Assembly: GCA_002176905.1 (NCBI GenBank)
Contig: MSYE01000033.1
Location: 1 to 51,499 of the forward strand
Origin: a bacterium F11
GTDB lineage: Bacteria; Elusimicrobiota; Elusimicrobia; F11
Direction of reading: 5' to 3'
Length of the DNA: 51,499 nt
Part shown: positions 44,001 to 51,499 of the stretch, piece by piece
Position numbering within the stretch: position 1 is the first letter of the stretch
Layout: the number at the start of each line of letters is the position of its first letter
Position numbers and translations under genes: made by a program
The notes under the pieces: generated by a model
Seen by the model: only the letters and a program-made list of their open reading frames with translations
Databases searched by the model: none
What the model was told of the DNA's origin: nothing

Positions 44001-47000
44001 ACTGAAATAAATAGAAGCCCTTTCCTTAATTTTTGGGGTGAAATCTCTAATAAAGTGAACTCCGAGACTCACTGTAAAAGCAACATAACCAGGACCCGGG
44101 AAGAAGAGATAAATTAAACCATACAATGTGGACATGGAAAAACGGGATCTCAGAACACTGGCAAGAGAAACCGAGGAAGAGATTCCAAATTCTCTCAGGA
44201 TTTCTCCCCAAAGACCTCGCCACTGTTCCGTGTTTCGCCATTTAAGCCAACGAACAAATATGTGCATCATCAAGAAAAGAGCCCCATGGAATCCGAAGAA
44301 AAGGACAAGAAGATCCATTGCTGGAAGCATAAGAAGAGCCTCTTTTGGAATCCCAAAAAGGGCCCCTGTAAAAAAGCTTCTTTCCCAAAGAGCCACAAAC
44401 GACAAATAGAGCGTAAGATTAACAACCCATGGGAGAGAGGATGGCATTTTTTCTGATAATTCAAAGGGCGCCAAGATATCCGTCTCTTCAACCTCTTTCA
44501 AGGAAACCCGACGAATATCCTTCCTAATCTTGTTATTGCCTTGGTGTCTTCTAAGAAGGGTTTCAACCAAAGTTTTACCAGCCACAGGTAACGACGATTT
44601 ACCATAATAAAGTCTTCTATCACGACGTCGCCAATAATCACCATAAAATTTCACACCTGTAGGGATATACGCAAAAATCATCTCTCCGATTTTATCGGGA
44701 TCTGTATCTTTTCCATGTAATCCCATGACCGCACCAAACGTTTCGTCATAAACCGTGGCCATGGCCCATTGGCGTTTCATGAGTCCATTGGTCATCTCAA
44801 TTGTTGTTTGACCAAAGTTCAATACGCAGTCGGCTGAAATAAGAACATCGGCAACTTCTTCAGAAATCCAATTCAAGTTAATACCGGATCCTTTGACACC
44901 GTGGGATAATATTTTTAAGCGTCCCTGATCTTCATATTGACGCAAATCTTTAAAGTGGTCATCAGCCAAAATACCTCTAAGATCTTGATAAGATGCATCA
45001 TTCTGAATGGGTTCTTCCCTCGGAATAAACACAAAGCTCAAATTTGGATTCCGCCTCATTTGATCCTGTATCCATGAAGAACGAAAAACAGCCTCTCCAT
45101 TGTCATCGTAAATGACAGCCAGGGTTATTGGCTGCTCCGCTTTGATAACCCATTCTTCATATCTTTCTGATGCATCAATGGCCATTTTTTTCTTATTGGC
45201 CATCTCCCATAACTCTTCAGCCAACCCCTCAACAACATCAGGTGTTAGTCTTTGAATCTCTTTTCTTTTGAGAATATAGTCTCGCAAGGTAAGACGAAGC
45301 GTCAAATCCAAACTCAATCTATCCCCATATTTGACTTTGATCATTTTTAACACAGCCAAGGCGGCTTGGTTGAGCCAATCATTCTTTTCTTTATAGGGAT
45401 TGTAATCTTCCTTAAGGGGATCACCAAACACCAAAAGCTTCACCACTTGGGTCGCAAGATATGTCCGAGAAGGAACCGCCATTGTTTCCATCAACATGCG
45501 ATCATCGTTGGAAACAGCCATGTTCTCGATGAGATAATAGAGTTCTCTTGCCTTTTCCTTAACCTTATCAACTTGACCATTTACAATAAAACCTTGCTGG
45601 GTTAAGAATTTTATTTGACGATCCATTTCATCATCGGTCCATACAATATTATGAATGTATTCCCCATGGGGTGTTTTTGAGAGTTGAAACCGACCTGGAA
45701 TATAATCTCTTGGAATAAGCTGATCAATTTTTTCTTGAGGAGCCAGTTCAGTTGCTTGGGGGAGCATCCATCGTTGAATGAGATCTGCTTTTTCTTGGGT
45801 CGTTCCATTTCGAGCCGAAACCATAAGAGGCTTGAGGTCAGATTGTGATTCCAAACTTGCATCAATTAATTCGAGAGCTTTGTTTAGTTTCTGAATAGGA
45901 GTCAATCCCACAAGATCATCTCTTGGATCTGAAGCGACAGAAGAGAGAAAACTTCGTGGTTTTTGAGAACGCCATCTCTGAAAGAGCTCCCAAGCATATT
46001 GGACCCCAATAGCAAGAAAAAGGGCTTTATAAGGATGAGAAGCCAAAACAGAGAAAGCAAACCCAAATAAAATAGATCCCATAAATCGAGATAGAAAAAG
46101 CCCCTTTAAAAACGTTCGGATAGGTTTTCCGTCATGGGGCGGAAGCTGGACAACAAATTCTTTTTTAAATTCGGCTTTTCTTCCTTCCCATTTGTAGATT
46201 TTTCTCCACATAAGCCACCGAATGAACACATGCAGAAACAAGAAAGCCACCACATTAAGACCCAAAAACCACCCCATTCCCTCGAGAAGGGATAACCGCC
46301 ACAAATATTGCTCTGGGACTCCAAACAATACCCCTGAGAAAACAACTCTCTCCCATACAGACACGAACAGAAAATAAACAAAAGGGCCAATAGTTTGGCC
46401 GAACCATTTCTTAAATTTTCCCTGTACATTTAATGGCTCAAGAATATCTCCCGCAGCAGATTGAAATTGATAGGTTTGTTTTGATGTGGGGACTTGGCTT
46501 CCTGGAAGTGTTGTTGTTAAGGCTCCTGCCTGGTTGGCCTCTTTAATAGCTTGAGACCACTTCTCATCGCTTTCGGATGGATCTTCCACCATGCTCATTA
46601 TAAAACGGCCATTGGAAACATCTCCGGCAGCCGTAGGATTGTTCACCTCAACTGCCAGACCTTCCTCATGGAATTCTCTCTCGTCTGCCAAATAAAGGGA
46701 ATTGCCATTTTCTTCTTTTTTAACAAACACACCTTTTAATCCATACTTCTTTATCAAGGCAGGAGCATCTTCAATTTCCAACAACCCAAGAATATATTCC
46801 AGCTCCACATGATTGGGAGCAAGAATATCAGTGGGTGTTTTTCTTGAAATGTTAAGAATTGCCTCCAAATCTTCTTTCTTAATGTCATCTGTATCAGGAT
46901 TCCTAGGCTGATTTATTTTAAAGTCATACAAGAGTTGGATATCCCTCTTATGGGCCTCCTCTGTTATACGCTTCAGAAGCCATGGCATGTTTTCAAAAGG

Positions 47001-50000
47001 AATAACACCTCCAATTGTTAGGGTCAACCATTGCATATTGGAAGCCTTATCCATCATCTCAATAACAGCCGCTAAGAACTGGTTCTCCATAAAATCTTGG
47101 GTAAGGTTCTCCCCTGAGACCACCATGGGTTTTAAGGACCGGCCATCGACTTGATGGATGATAAAAGGAACCGTATCGAAAGGTTGGCCATCAAGCAGTG
47201 TTCCCACTTTCACCAGATTCAGGTTTTGATTGATTAATTTTCTCTCTTGTATTTTGCCAATGGGGCCAATTCCTCCAATTGTGACCAATCCAAAGGGAAT
47301 TCCTTGGTTGGTTACAAACCGTGAAGAATTGGCAGCCCCCCCACCTGCATCAAAGAATCCTTGATCCAAATAAAGGGATCCGGTGACCGGATCGGTTTTC
47401 CATTTAAGATTGACATCCCCAAAGGCAGAAATATTGATGCCCCCAAGTTGAACCTCTTCCCAATTCACCGTTTTGGTTTCGGAAATTGGAGACGATGGGG
47501 GCGTGAATGGTTTCTCACGATCAACATCAACAAGAGAAGCTGTGATGTCTCTTGCTATATCCACATTTCTCGGGTTAGATACACCAGCCCTAGAAAATTT
47601 CACTAGTTCTTGTTCCAATTCTATTTCGGTTAATCCAAGCGGGGAGTTGGGTTTAAAATGGTGGTTAATAACCTTCTCTACCTGATACAACCGATTTTGT
47701 TTCAAAATCCTATCCATATCAGAGTCAGGAATAAGATGAGAAAAGGGAAGGAATCGGAGCAGCGCGCCCCAGGGAACAAAAAGTGTCAGCGTCATTCCAA
47801 TTGTGGTGAGAGGAAATATCCAAACATTGATACCCCAACTTGGGGGAAGAGATCCTATCACCAAACTGGTTATGGCCATTAGATACACATTCCAAAAAAC
47901 GGTTACACCGTGGATACGCCACCCATAAGGACCCCTCACCAATCCTCCTCCTCCGAAATTGATCCAAGGTTCCCATTCAAATGGCTCTCCCAAACTCAAA
48001 TAGGAAAGAACATGCCCCACTTCATGCCAAAGCCAATAGACAAGGCTGGCCGCTCCAGCCCAAACAAGGATCATTGGCGTTTCATAAAATATCGCCACGA
48101 ATATGGCAGGGATCAAAACAACCAACATCTGAATGGAGAGAAGAGGTGCCAAATCCAAAGTATGGGATTGAACCCCAATTTTTTCGATATCATTGTTTTT
48201 TACCTTTCCTCGATAAACCACTCTTCTATGAGATTTGTTCTCCAATACGGCTTCTACTTCACCTTCATCTCGAAGAGAGGAGAGAACAAGAGAAAGTCCA
48301 CTATTGGGTTCAAATTGATCCAAGATATTTTGTCCCAACCCAGGAGGAGAAACGCGATCCTGCCGTCCTTTATGGAGAATTCCAGTATCAACCGCCAATT
48401 CAACACCCAACTCCGGTGTTAATTGCGGAAGCGCCACAAACAATTTCGATCCTTTTAAAAGTCGCTCCAAGGGTGTTTTTTGCTGTGTGAAGAAACTGAG
48501 ATAGCGGGTTCCCTCCTCTGTATCAACACGGCTGATATGAGGGACAAAAACAACAGACGAAATCCCCGCCTCCTTTAAGAACTCAGTGATGCGTCGGGTA
48601 TGAAAGCCCCCCGTAACAAGGACGGCGGTATTAACTTTGGAATTATCCAGTTGTTTAAGAAGGTCGTTTGCTATAGCTTGATCACGTGCTTCGGCGTAAA
48701 GGTAGAAAGATTCGAAAGACTGAAGAAGTCCGCGATGCGTAGCCCGTAGTCCGTAGTTTGATAAATTGATTTTTTTACTACGGACCACGGACTGCGGACC
48801 ACGAACTTTCTGGTATTCTCCCCACTCCTCTTTGGTTAATGAAAAATCTAACAGTTTCTCCGTCAAATAGATCTTTCTTGATTCTTGAATTAACTCTCGT
48901 TCCGCTGCTGTTTCACTCAAACGCTCGTAATTGGAATTCTCGAGTTCCTGTATTTCACCGAACAAACGATCAGCATCCAAGGTATCAGAGAGGGATACAT
49001 ATTCAATGTAAGAGGTAAGATGCCGGAAATGTGATACTTCTATCTTTTTGCTCAGACACAGTTTCATGAACTCGCTGTAAAAATCAGCATATGATAACCG
49101 ACCTGCTTTTAATGAGACAAGTTGACCAGAGAATTGCTGAGTTTCATCTGGACTCAAGCGAGAAACCAACTTCTCGATGAGAGAATCTCTTTCCCTTTCA
49201 ACAGCAGGGAAGTCCATAGAGGACTCCATTTTTAGCGCATCGACAAATCGTTCCACTTCCGTATCTTTCTTAAAAGAAGAAGGGGAATATTGATTCAGAT
49301 ACTCCACCAGACTCATCTTTTTATATCGATAGGCTTGAACGATCGAATCAAACTTTTTTAATCCTGGATTAAGAACAATATTTTTTCTTTTTATCAACTT
49401 CTTCTTGGTAACCTGCAGCACAGCCCGAAGAGTCGAACGAGAACCAACAGCTTCCTTGTAGGAATTAATATTGGCTTGATAGAGGGTCTGATCATCAACA
49501 CCCACAAAAGGAGGGATGGCAGCCGGATGGGATAAACCCGCTAAAATAGCACCAGATATTTTTTTCTCCTTGAATAGATACCGGGCCGCTTTTCTCATGG
49601 AGTCAGGATCTTCAAAAGACCGGAATCGATTCAACGGAAGGGGACCAAAAGCTCCCTCAAGCGCCACCAAACCTGTTTTCTCTTCCTTCATAAGAGATTG
49701 AATGGTTTTGGAGATATTTAACTGGGCTTCTTTGTTCTGGTGGATATCTTGAATATGAAAAATGACTTTTGGATTCAAAGATAAGGAATCTGTTGGATTA
49801 ACCACATGCTGAATTCTTCCAAAAGATTGGATTGAACTTAAGAAAAGAGGCGAATTGACAAGAGAAGGTTGAGAACCCCAATTTTTCATGTGCGAGGAAG
49901 GCAAAAAAGGAGGCGGGAGATTGGTATATTGGGACGGAAGGGATCTGACCTTAGGAAGAGAAGCTGTTTGAACTCTATTTTTCTTTCTTTCTTCCCAAAA

Positions 50001-50099
50001 GTTTACCTCCGGCTGATAAGCTCCAATCGTATTGGTAAACAGAATGGAGAAAACCAACCCAAGAGAAAAACATCTTATGGATCCCTTTCTGACGATCAA
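41070..50099 (-). CDS. giant 3009-residue composite membrane protein
   Basis: The start is TTG at 50099, behind GAGGAGG at the right distance. Domains in order: signal/membrane segment (8-27); ChaN/TIKI-like domain (112-525: HIQDIHQN, VALEGA, TGGFHTRR); M50-like membrane region with HEVGH (692-696); PfkB-like kinase domain (885-1185: GGGAANSS, NPTAAGD); CPBP-like membrane module A (1235-1372); DUF89-like domain (1400-1850: YDDNGEA, EEPIQNDAS, NFGQTTIE); CPBP-like module B (1885-2020); membrane helices (2085-2155); helical region (2290-2410); methyltransferase-like region (2475-2700: LDVGVGP, VMSLHHFGPL); two helices (2808-2850); unknown C-terminus. Residues about 432-458 are encoded by a hairpin element. 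Function as a whole is unknown. A polyprotein-like assembly or a membrane-bound processing machine can be imagined. Confidence 0.8.
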   Translation of the reverse strand: MIVRKGSIRCFSLGLVFSILFTNTIGAYQPEVNFWEERKKNRVQTASLPKVRSLPSQYTNLPPPFLPSSHMKNWGSQPSLVNSPLFLSSIQSFGRIQHVVNPTDSLSLNPKVIFHIQDIHQNKEAQLNISKTIQSLMKEEKTGLVALEGAFGPLPLNRFRSFEDPDSMRKAARYLFKEKKISGAILAGLSHPAAIPPFVGVDDQTLYQANINSYKEAVGSRSTLRAVLQVTKKKLIKRKNIVLNPGLKKFDSIVQAYRYKKMSLVEYLNQYSPSSFKKDTEVERFVDALKMESSMDFPAVERERDSLIEKLVSRLSPDETQQFSGQLVSLKAGRLSYADFYSEFMKLCLSKKIEVSHFRHLTSYIEYVSLSDTLDADRLFGEIQELENSNYERLSETAAERELIQESRKIYLTEKLLDFSLTKEEWGEYQKVRGPQSVVRSKKINLSNYGLRATHRGLLQSFESFYLYAEARDQAIANDLLKQLDNSKVNTAVLVTGGFHTRRITEFLKEAGISSVVFVPHISRVDTEEGTRYLSFFTQQKTPLERLLKGSKLFVALPQLTPELGVELAVDTGILHKGRQDRVSPPGLGQNILDQFEPNSGLSLVLSSLRDEGEVEAVLENKSHRRVVYRGKVKNNDIEKIGVQSHTLDLAPLLSIQMLVVLIPAIFVAIFYETPMILVWAGAASLVYWLWHEVGHVLSYLSLGEPFEWEPWINFGGGGLVRGPYGWRIHGVTVFWNVYLMAITSLVIGSLPPSWGINVWIFPLTTIGMTLTLFVPWGALLRFLPFSHLIPDSDMDRILKQNRLYQVEKVINHHFKPNSPLGLTEIELEQELVKFSRAGVSNPRNVDIARDITASLVDVDREKPFTPPSSPISETKTVNWEEVQLGGINISAFGDVNLKWKTDPVTGSLYLDQGFFDAGGGAANSSRFVTNQGIPFGLVTIGGIGPIGKIQERKLINQNLNLVKVGTLLDGQPFDTVPFIIHQVDGRSLKPMVVSGENLTQDFMENQFLAAVIEMMDKASNMQWLTLTIGGVIPFENMPWLLKRITEEAHKRDIQLLYDFKINQPRNPDTDDIKKEDLEAILNISRKTPTDILAPNHVELEYILGLLEIEDAPALIKKYGLKGVFVKKEENGNSLYLADEREFHEEGLAVEVNNPTAAGDVSNGRFIMSMVEDPSESDEKWSQAIKEANQAGALTTTLPGSQVPTSKQTYQFQSAAGDILEPLNVQGKFKKWFGQTIGPFVYFLFVSVWERVVFSGVLFGVPEQYLWRLSLLEGMGWFLGLNVVAFLFLHVFIRWLMWRKIYKWEGRKAEFKKEFVVQLPPHDGKPIRTFLKGLFLSRFMGSILFGFAFSVLASHPYKALFLAIGVQYAWELFQRWRSQKPRSFLSSVASDPRDDLVGLTPIQKLNKALELIDASLESQSDLKPLMVSARNGTTQEKADLIQRWMLPQATELAPQEKIDQLIPRDYIPGRFQLSKTPHGEYIHNIVWTDDEMDRQIKFLTQQGFIVNGQVDKVKEKARELYYLIENMAVSNDDRMLMETMAVPSRTYLATQVVKLLVFGDPLKEDYNPYKEKNDWLNQAALAVLKMIKVKYGDRLSLDLTLRLTLRDYILKRKEIQRLTPDVVEGLAEELWEMANKKKMAIDASERYEEWVIKAEQPITLAVIYDDNGEAVFRSSWIQDQMRRNPNLSFVFIPREEPIQNDASYQDLRGILADDHFKDLRQYEDQGRLKILSHGVKGSGINLNWISEEVADVLISADCVLNFGQTTIEMTNGLMKRQWAMATVYDETFGAVMGLHGKDTDPDKIGEMIFAYIPTGVKFYGDYWRRRDRRLYYGKSSLPVAGKTLVETLLRRHQGNNKIRKDIRRVSLKEVEETDILAPFELSEKMPSSLPWVVNLTLYLSFVALWERSFFTGALFGIPKEALLMLPAMDLLVLFFGFHGALFLMMHIFVRWLKWRNTEQWRGLWGEILREFGISSSVSLASVLRSRFSMSTLYGLIYLFFPGPGYVAFTVSLGVHFIRDFTPKIKERASIYFSQLIKSRFSRTGISHFQNLFPPLNLDIGRLDQLLMVSPHSQSPSGSAGFRMMNFSVWDHFFASFVLGLSVYVLYEIIQQTPQALFEASYGNSLYWFEVLSLSYLALDFLFVTIILFIGILGSGIRQREDIKDAIPIEPWVKGVINRWAKQNNARMLWDQEPVGWGMLAETDPDQRTVMIKKRVMRNKVLSRILLPLVLYREKERLLPRSSLLAYLLRPFTFFFAYIQFSQLRQPVKLGALDIKRRKKNLLRLRLEFENRASRKITEMGALEGISAIFGLSEPNDAKRHEMSLDILDIIFSSFDDALPDPREVMIGQIVEELKKTSFHSTGTHRYAPLALALMNQYQNRNLLDQEAIYESIESEATGLRKKGLKLIRLIIQDEDGKWSWNWGLRCYTWLAQGLTMTPFLRSSLLYSNPYGVRRDYLPHYKPNLTMGNLSHPDSIRWLDVGVGPKEDGVSFRIIKQTLEHSHPELAAKLQLEGTDNVFPIYSYDPITGEIQRSRYATTSGENDRDSVFSVDGVELFDASKRDHDVTGSRFDHGKFSHISLVMSLHHFGPLDHRAERPLGGNVQWVNQGGQTINPVYKLTNQQHETIWRLMGHLQEGGILYLNMTEGHYPRGWGMISGNNADSDMFLVIRREGENQYRLFDQGIPFPPGLSPFRSTEYLMDGSSGKIYENPGIKALYPYVPRQFYRRVDEWLKVADMLVFRTQRLDKSVWLGVEKAARAVNERKSLVDIFAAYLEDVPQEEEELKEKILTGVRELQMDSRTTRRWGRSIARATVTTGALIFFAWILDLWLGSSGTGTSLAFVPVFLMSPLESLISLRKGNVLLIDRTYKGELETDINLMNKYVEKGGHLFVVPQELDQYEFLMSLKSRFKRQYASLTVVHPNVGAFKGSVVNAGLLAELESIQQFKEVNVIKSNDRVLWDTTGILDQTSPLLSAEEFLLEEVLSYLNALSNRALTTGLLIKQFLAAAKAA
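48728..48806. repeat. Hairpin element R5 inside the 3009-codon reading frame
   Basis: Two 30-base arms (48728-48757 and 48777-48806) pair at 23 of 30 positions around a 19-base loop that ends in a T-run. The words CCGTAGT, ACCACGG and ACTACGG recur with a period of seven, as in R1-R4. The element is read through without stop as residues about 432-458 (VRGPQSVVRSKKINLSNYGL and following), between two helices of the ChaN/TIKI-like domain. Confidence 0.9.
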
Positions 50100-50163
50100 A
50101 AGAAACGCCTCCTCGGTTCAAATACTTACACCCCTCTCTTTGAAGATCAGAAGAAAAACACAA

Positions 50164-51499
50164 TTAGGCTTGGATAGCAATCTGACGTGCTCGTTCGCCT
50201 AGTTCGCGAAGAGTGCCAAAGGAAGCATGGAATCCTCGTAGGGATCGGTCCAGAATCATGAACTGAACTTGACTCAAGATTGAGAGAGGGTTCAAATCGG
50301 TCAGGCTTAACCGTTGGTAATCAGCCAAGGCCCAAGGGGGAATTCCCAACGTTAACTTTTTACATTCGGCCCTGGATAAAGATCCTCGCAACGTGGCCCG
50401 CAGGGCATCCCAATTAAAGGTTTGTATAGCTTCTTCCAAGCTGATATATCCACCTTCTCGTGCCATCAATCGGATCTGTTTGGAACCGGTATCAATGGCA
50501 TAAACTCCGTTCATAAATTCGGTGGCATCATCCGCTGTGGGATCATAAAAAACATAAAGGGTATGCTCATCACGGATCTCATTTAAGGCTCGTTTAACAT
50601 GGGCTACACCGGCTTCTGCATTCCCAAGCTCACGGAAAATACCCAGGTTGTTATCTCCGACCACTTCTCCGGCTTTTACACCCAAAACACGCACATAAAA
50701 TTCCTGCATAAGAAGTTGGGCTTCCTGCCAGGTAATCGTTCCTTCGAGCTCTTCGGCTTTAACCTGGCTCTCAAAGGCTTCATGGATCAGCTGAATATTG
50801 GATTGTTGCCGCCGTGCGATGTTTCCTGATACAAATTTCTTGCTGGCTCCCAATTTGGGAACACCATTAAAGAAAGCATCCGGATCATCAATCTCACCGG
50901 TTCGAACATAGGTTAACAGAACATCTCTAAGGGAATGAGCGACATTCTCCGCTTCCGTTGTTGTGACCAACGCTTCTTGTTTTTCTTTTTTCTTAATAGC
51001 CAACCACCCTTGTATGTGGTTCACCGTATGCTGACCGAAATAAGTCATCGCCGCACCAACAACCGCGAAACCAAGAATCAATAGGGGATGAACGGGTTCA
51101 CTGAAGAATAAGGTTGGAACCAGAATGAGGGTCACATAAGTGATCATGGTACCCAAATGGAAGGTTTTTGCCACCTTCGAAAGCCCTGTCCGTAATTCGT
51201 CCAGGGTTAAGCTGGGATTCAATTTCCTGTTTAAAGCCAGCGAATCCTCTCCGTGATCCAACACAAATCCTTGATCCAAAATGCTCCTGATTGCAATGAG
51301 GCTTGTCCCGGCAACTGACAGAGCCAAACCAGAGATGACCAAAAGGGGCACCTGAGGAGAAAGAAGGAATGCAACCGCCCCAACCATTGCACCTAAGAAA
51401 GGAGCAATAAGAAAGTACATCATCTCACGAACATAGAAAGCATCCCAAAACAAAAGACCTCTGCTGGAGGCAACAAGGCTAAATTCCTTAATATCCTCA
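50164..51499 (-). CDS. C-terminal part of a large membrane protein (start outside the window)
   Basis: The frame is open from the right window edge to the stop at 50164, at least 445 residues. In-window starts such as TTG 51453 are unconvincing because the coding pattern continues upstream (EDIKEFSLVASSRG). Two pairs of membrane helices lie in the first part: FLIAPFLGAMVGAVAFLL, VPLLVISGLALSVAG, GTMITYVTLILVPTLFF and LLILGFAVVGAAMTYFG. A soluble C-terminal part includes LYVFYDPTADDATEFMNGVYA. I recognise no family. It precedes the 3009-codon gene by 64 bases on the same strand and may belong to the same group of giant proteins. Confidence 0.7.
   Translation of the reverse strand, partial: EDIKEFSLVASSRGLLFWDAFYVREMMYFLIAPFLGAMVGAVAFLLSPQVPLLVISGLALSVAGTSLIAIRSILDQGFVLDHGEDSLALNRKLNPSLTLDELRTGLSKVAKTFHLGTMITYVTLILVPTLFFSEPVHPLLILGFAVVGAAMTYFGQHTVNHIQGWLAIKKKEKQEALVTTTEAENVAHSLRDVLLTYVRTGEIDDPDAFFNGVPKLGASKKFVSGNIARRQQSNIQLIHEAFESQVKAEELEGTITWQEAQLLMQEFYVRVLGVKAGEVVGDNNLGIFRELGNAEAGVAHVKRALNEIRDEHTLYVFYDPTADDATEFMNGVYAIDTGSKQIRLMAREGGYISLEEAIQTFNWDALRATLRGSLSRAECKKLTLGIPPWALADYQRLSLTDLNPLSILSQVQFMILDRSLRGFHASFGTLRELGERARQIAIQA

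Noticed and set aside
47910..48490. Two overlapping plus-strand frames of about 170 codons opposite the 3009-codon gene
   Set aside because: Minus-strand coding with recognisable domains covers the region, and the plus-strand products look like antisense translation.

Overview
The window is a 51.5 kb piece of a bacterial chromosome with a Gram-negative envelope. It carries ExbB/ExbD/TonB, lipoprotein and OmpA-like genes, and a full set of peptidoglycan and amino-sugar genes. Very large multidomain membrane proteins with a ChaN/TIKI-like N-terminal domain, together with a carbamoyltransferase-SxtJ-DUF5989 set, are most reminiscent of the candidate phylum Omnitrophota (PVC group). This assignment is inferred from gene content; no rRNA or tRNA gene is visible. 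Some starts are TTG or GTG.

Left part (1-27.6 kb, almost all minus strand). Reading with transcription (right to left): a 1024-residue TPR protein, then ExbB, two ExbDs, a long TonB and two secreted OmpA-like proteins, which together look like a proton-driven trans-envelope machine. Next come tilS, ftsH, cdaA, a miniature cdaR of only 43 codons, glmM, pdxJ and glmS (cyclic-di-AMP signalling coupled to glucosamine synthesis). Then follows an SAM-I riboswitch with terminator controlling a threonine-synthase-like gene, a MoaD/ThiS-like sulfur carrier and a NIL-domain protein, with an HNH nuclease behind them. An MFS exporter follows. The last run is an amidase, murI, queC, queE, an SAM hydrolase, a GT39-type glycosyltransferase, a VanZ-lipoprotein fusion and a truncated PD-(D/E)XK nuclease. 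Most neighbours in these runs overlap by 1-4 bases, so they are probably co-transcribed.

Middle part (27.7-35.3 kb). PfkB-type kinase, gpmA, a lysine-rich membrane-anchored protein, carbamoyltransferase, SxtJ, DUF5989, a UDPGP-like nucleotidyltransferase and a four-helix-bundle (S23/IVP) protein. The gaps hold four long hairpins built from short, roughly 7-base words.

Right part (35.3-51.5 kb). Two very large minus-strand genes (1696 and 3009 codons) and the end of a third. Between the first two sits a small GIY-YIG nuclease gene flanked by a near-perfect 29-base inverted repeat. The 3009-residue protein combines ChaN/TIKI-like, M50-like, PfkB-like, DUF89-like, two CPBP-like membrane modules and a methyltransferase-like region. 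A hairpin element lies inside its reading frame without breaking it.

Most noteworthy: the riboswitch-controlled ThrC/MoaD/NIL operon (a candidate protein-thiocarboxylate route to homocysteine), the heptad-word hairpins including the in-frame coding copy, the GIY-YIG/inverted-repeat unit, the mini-CdaR, and the 3009-residue composite protein.
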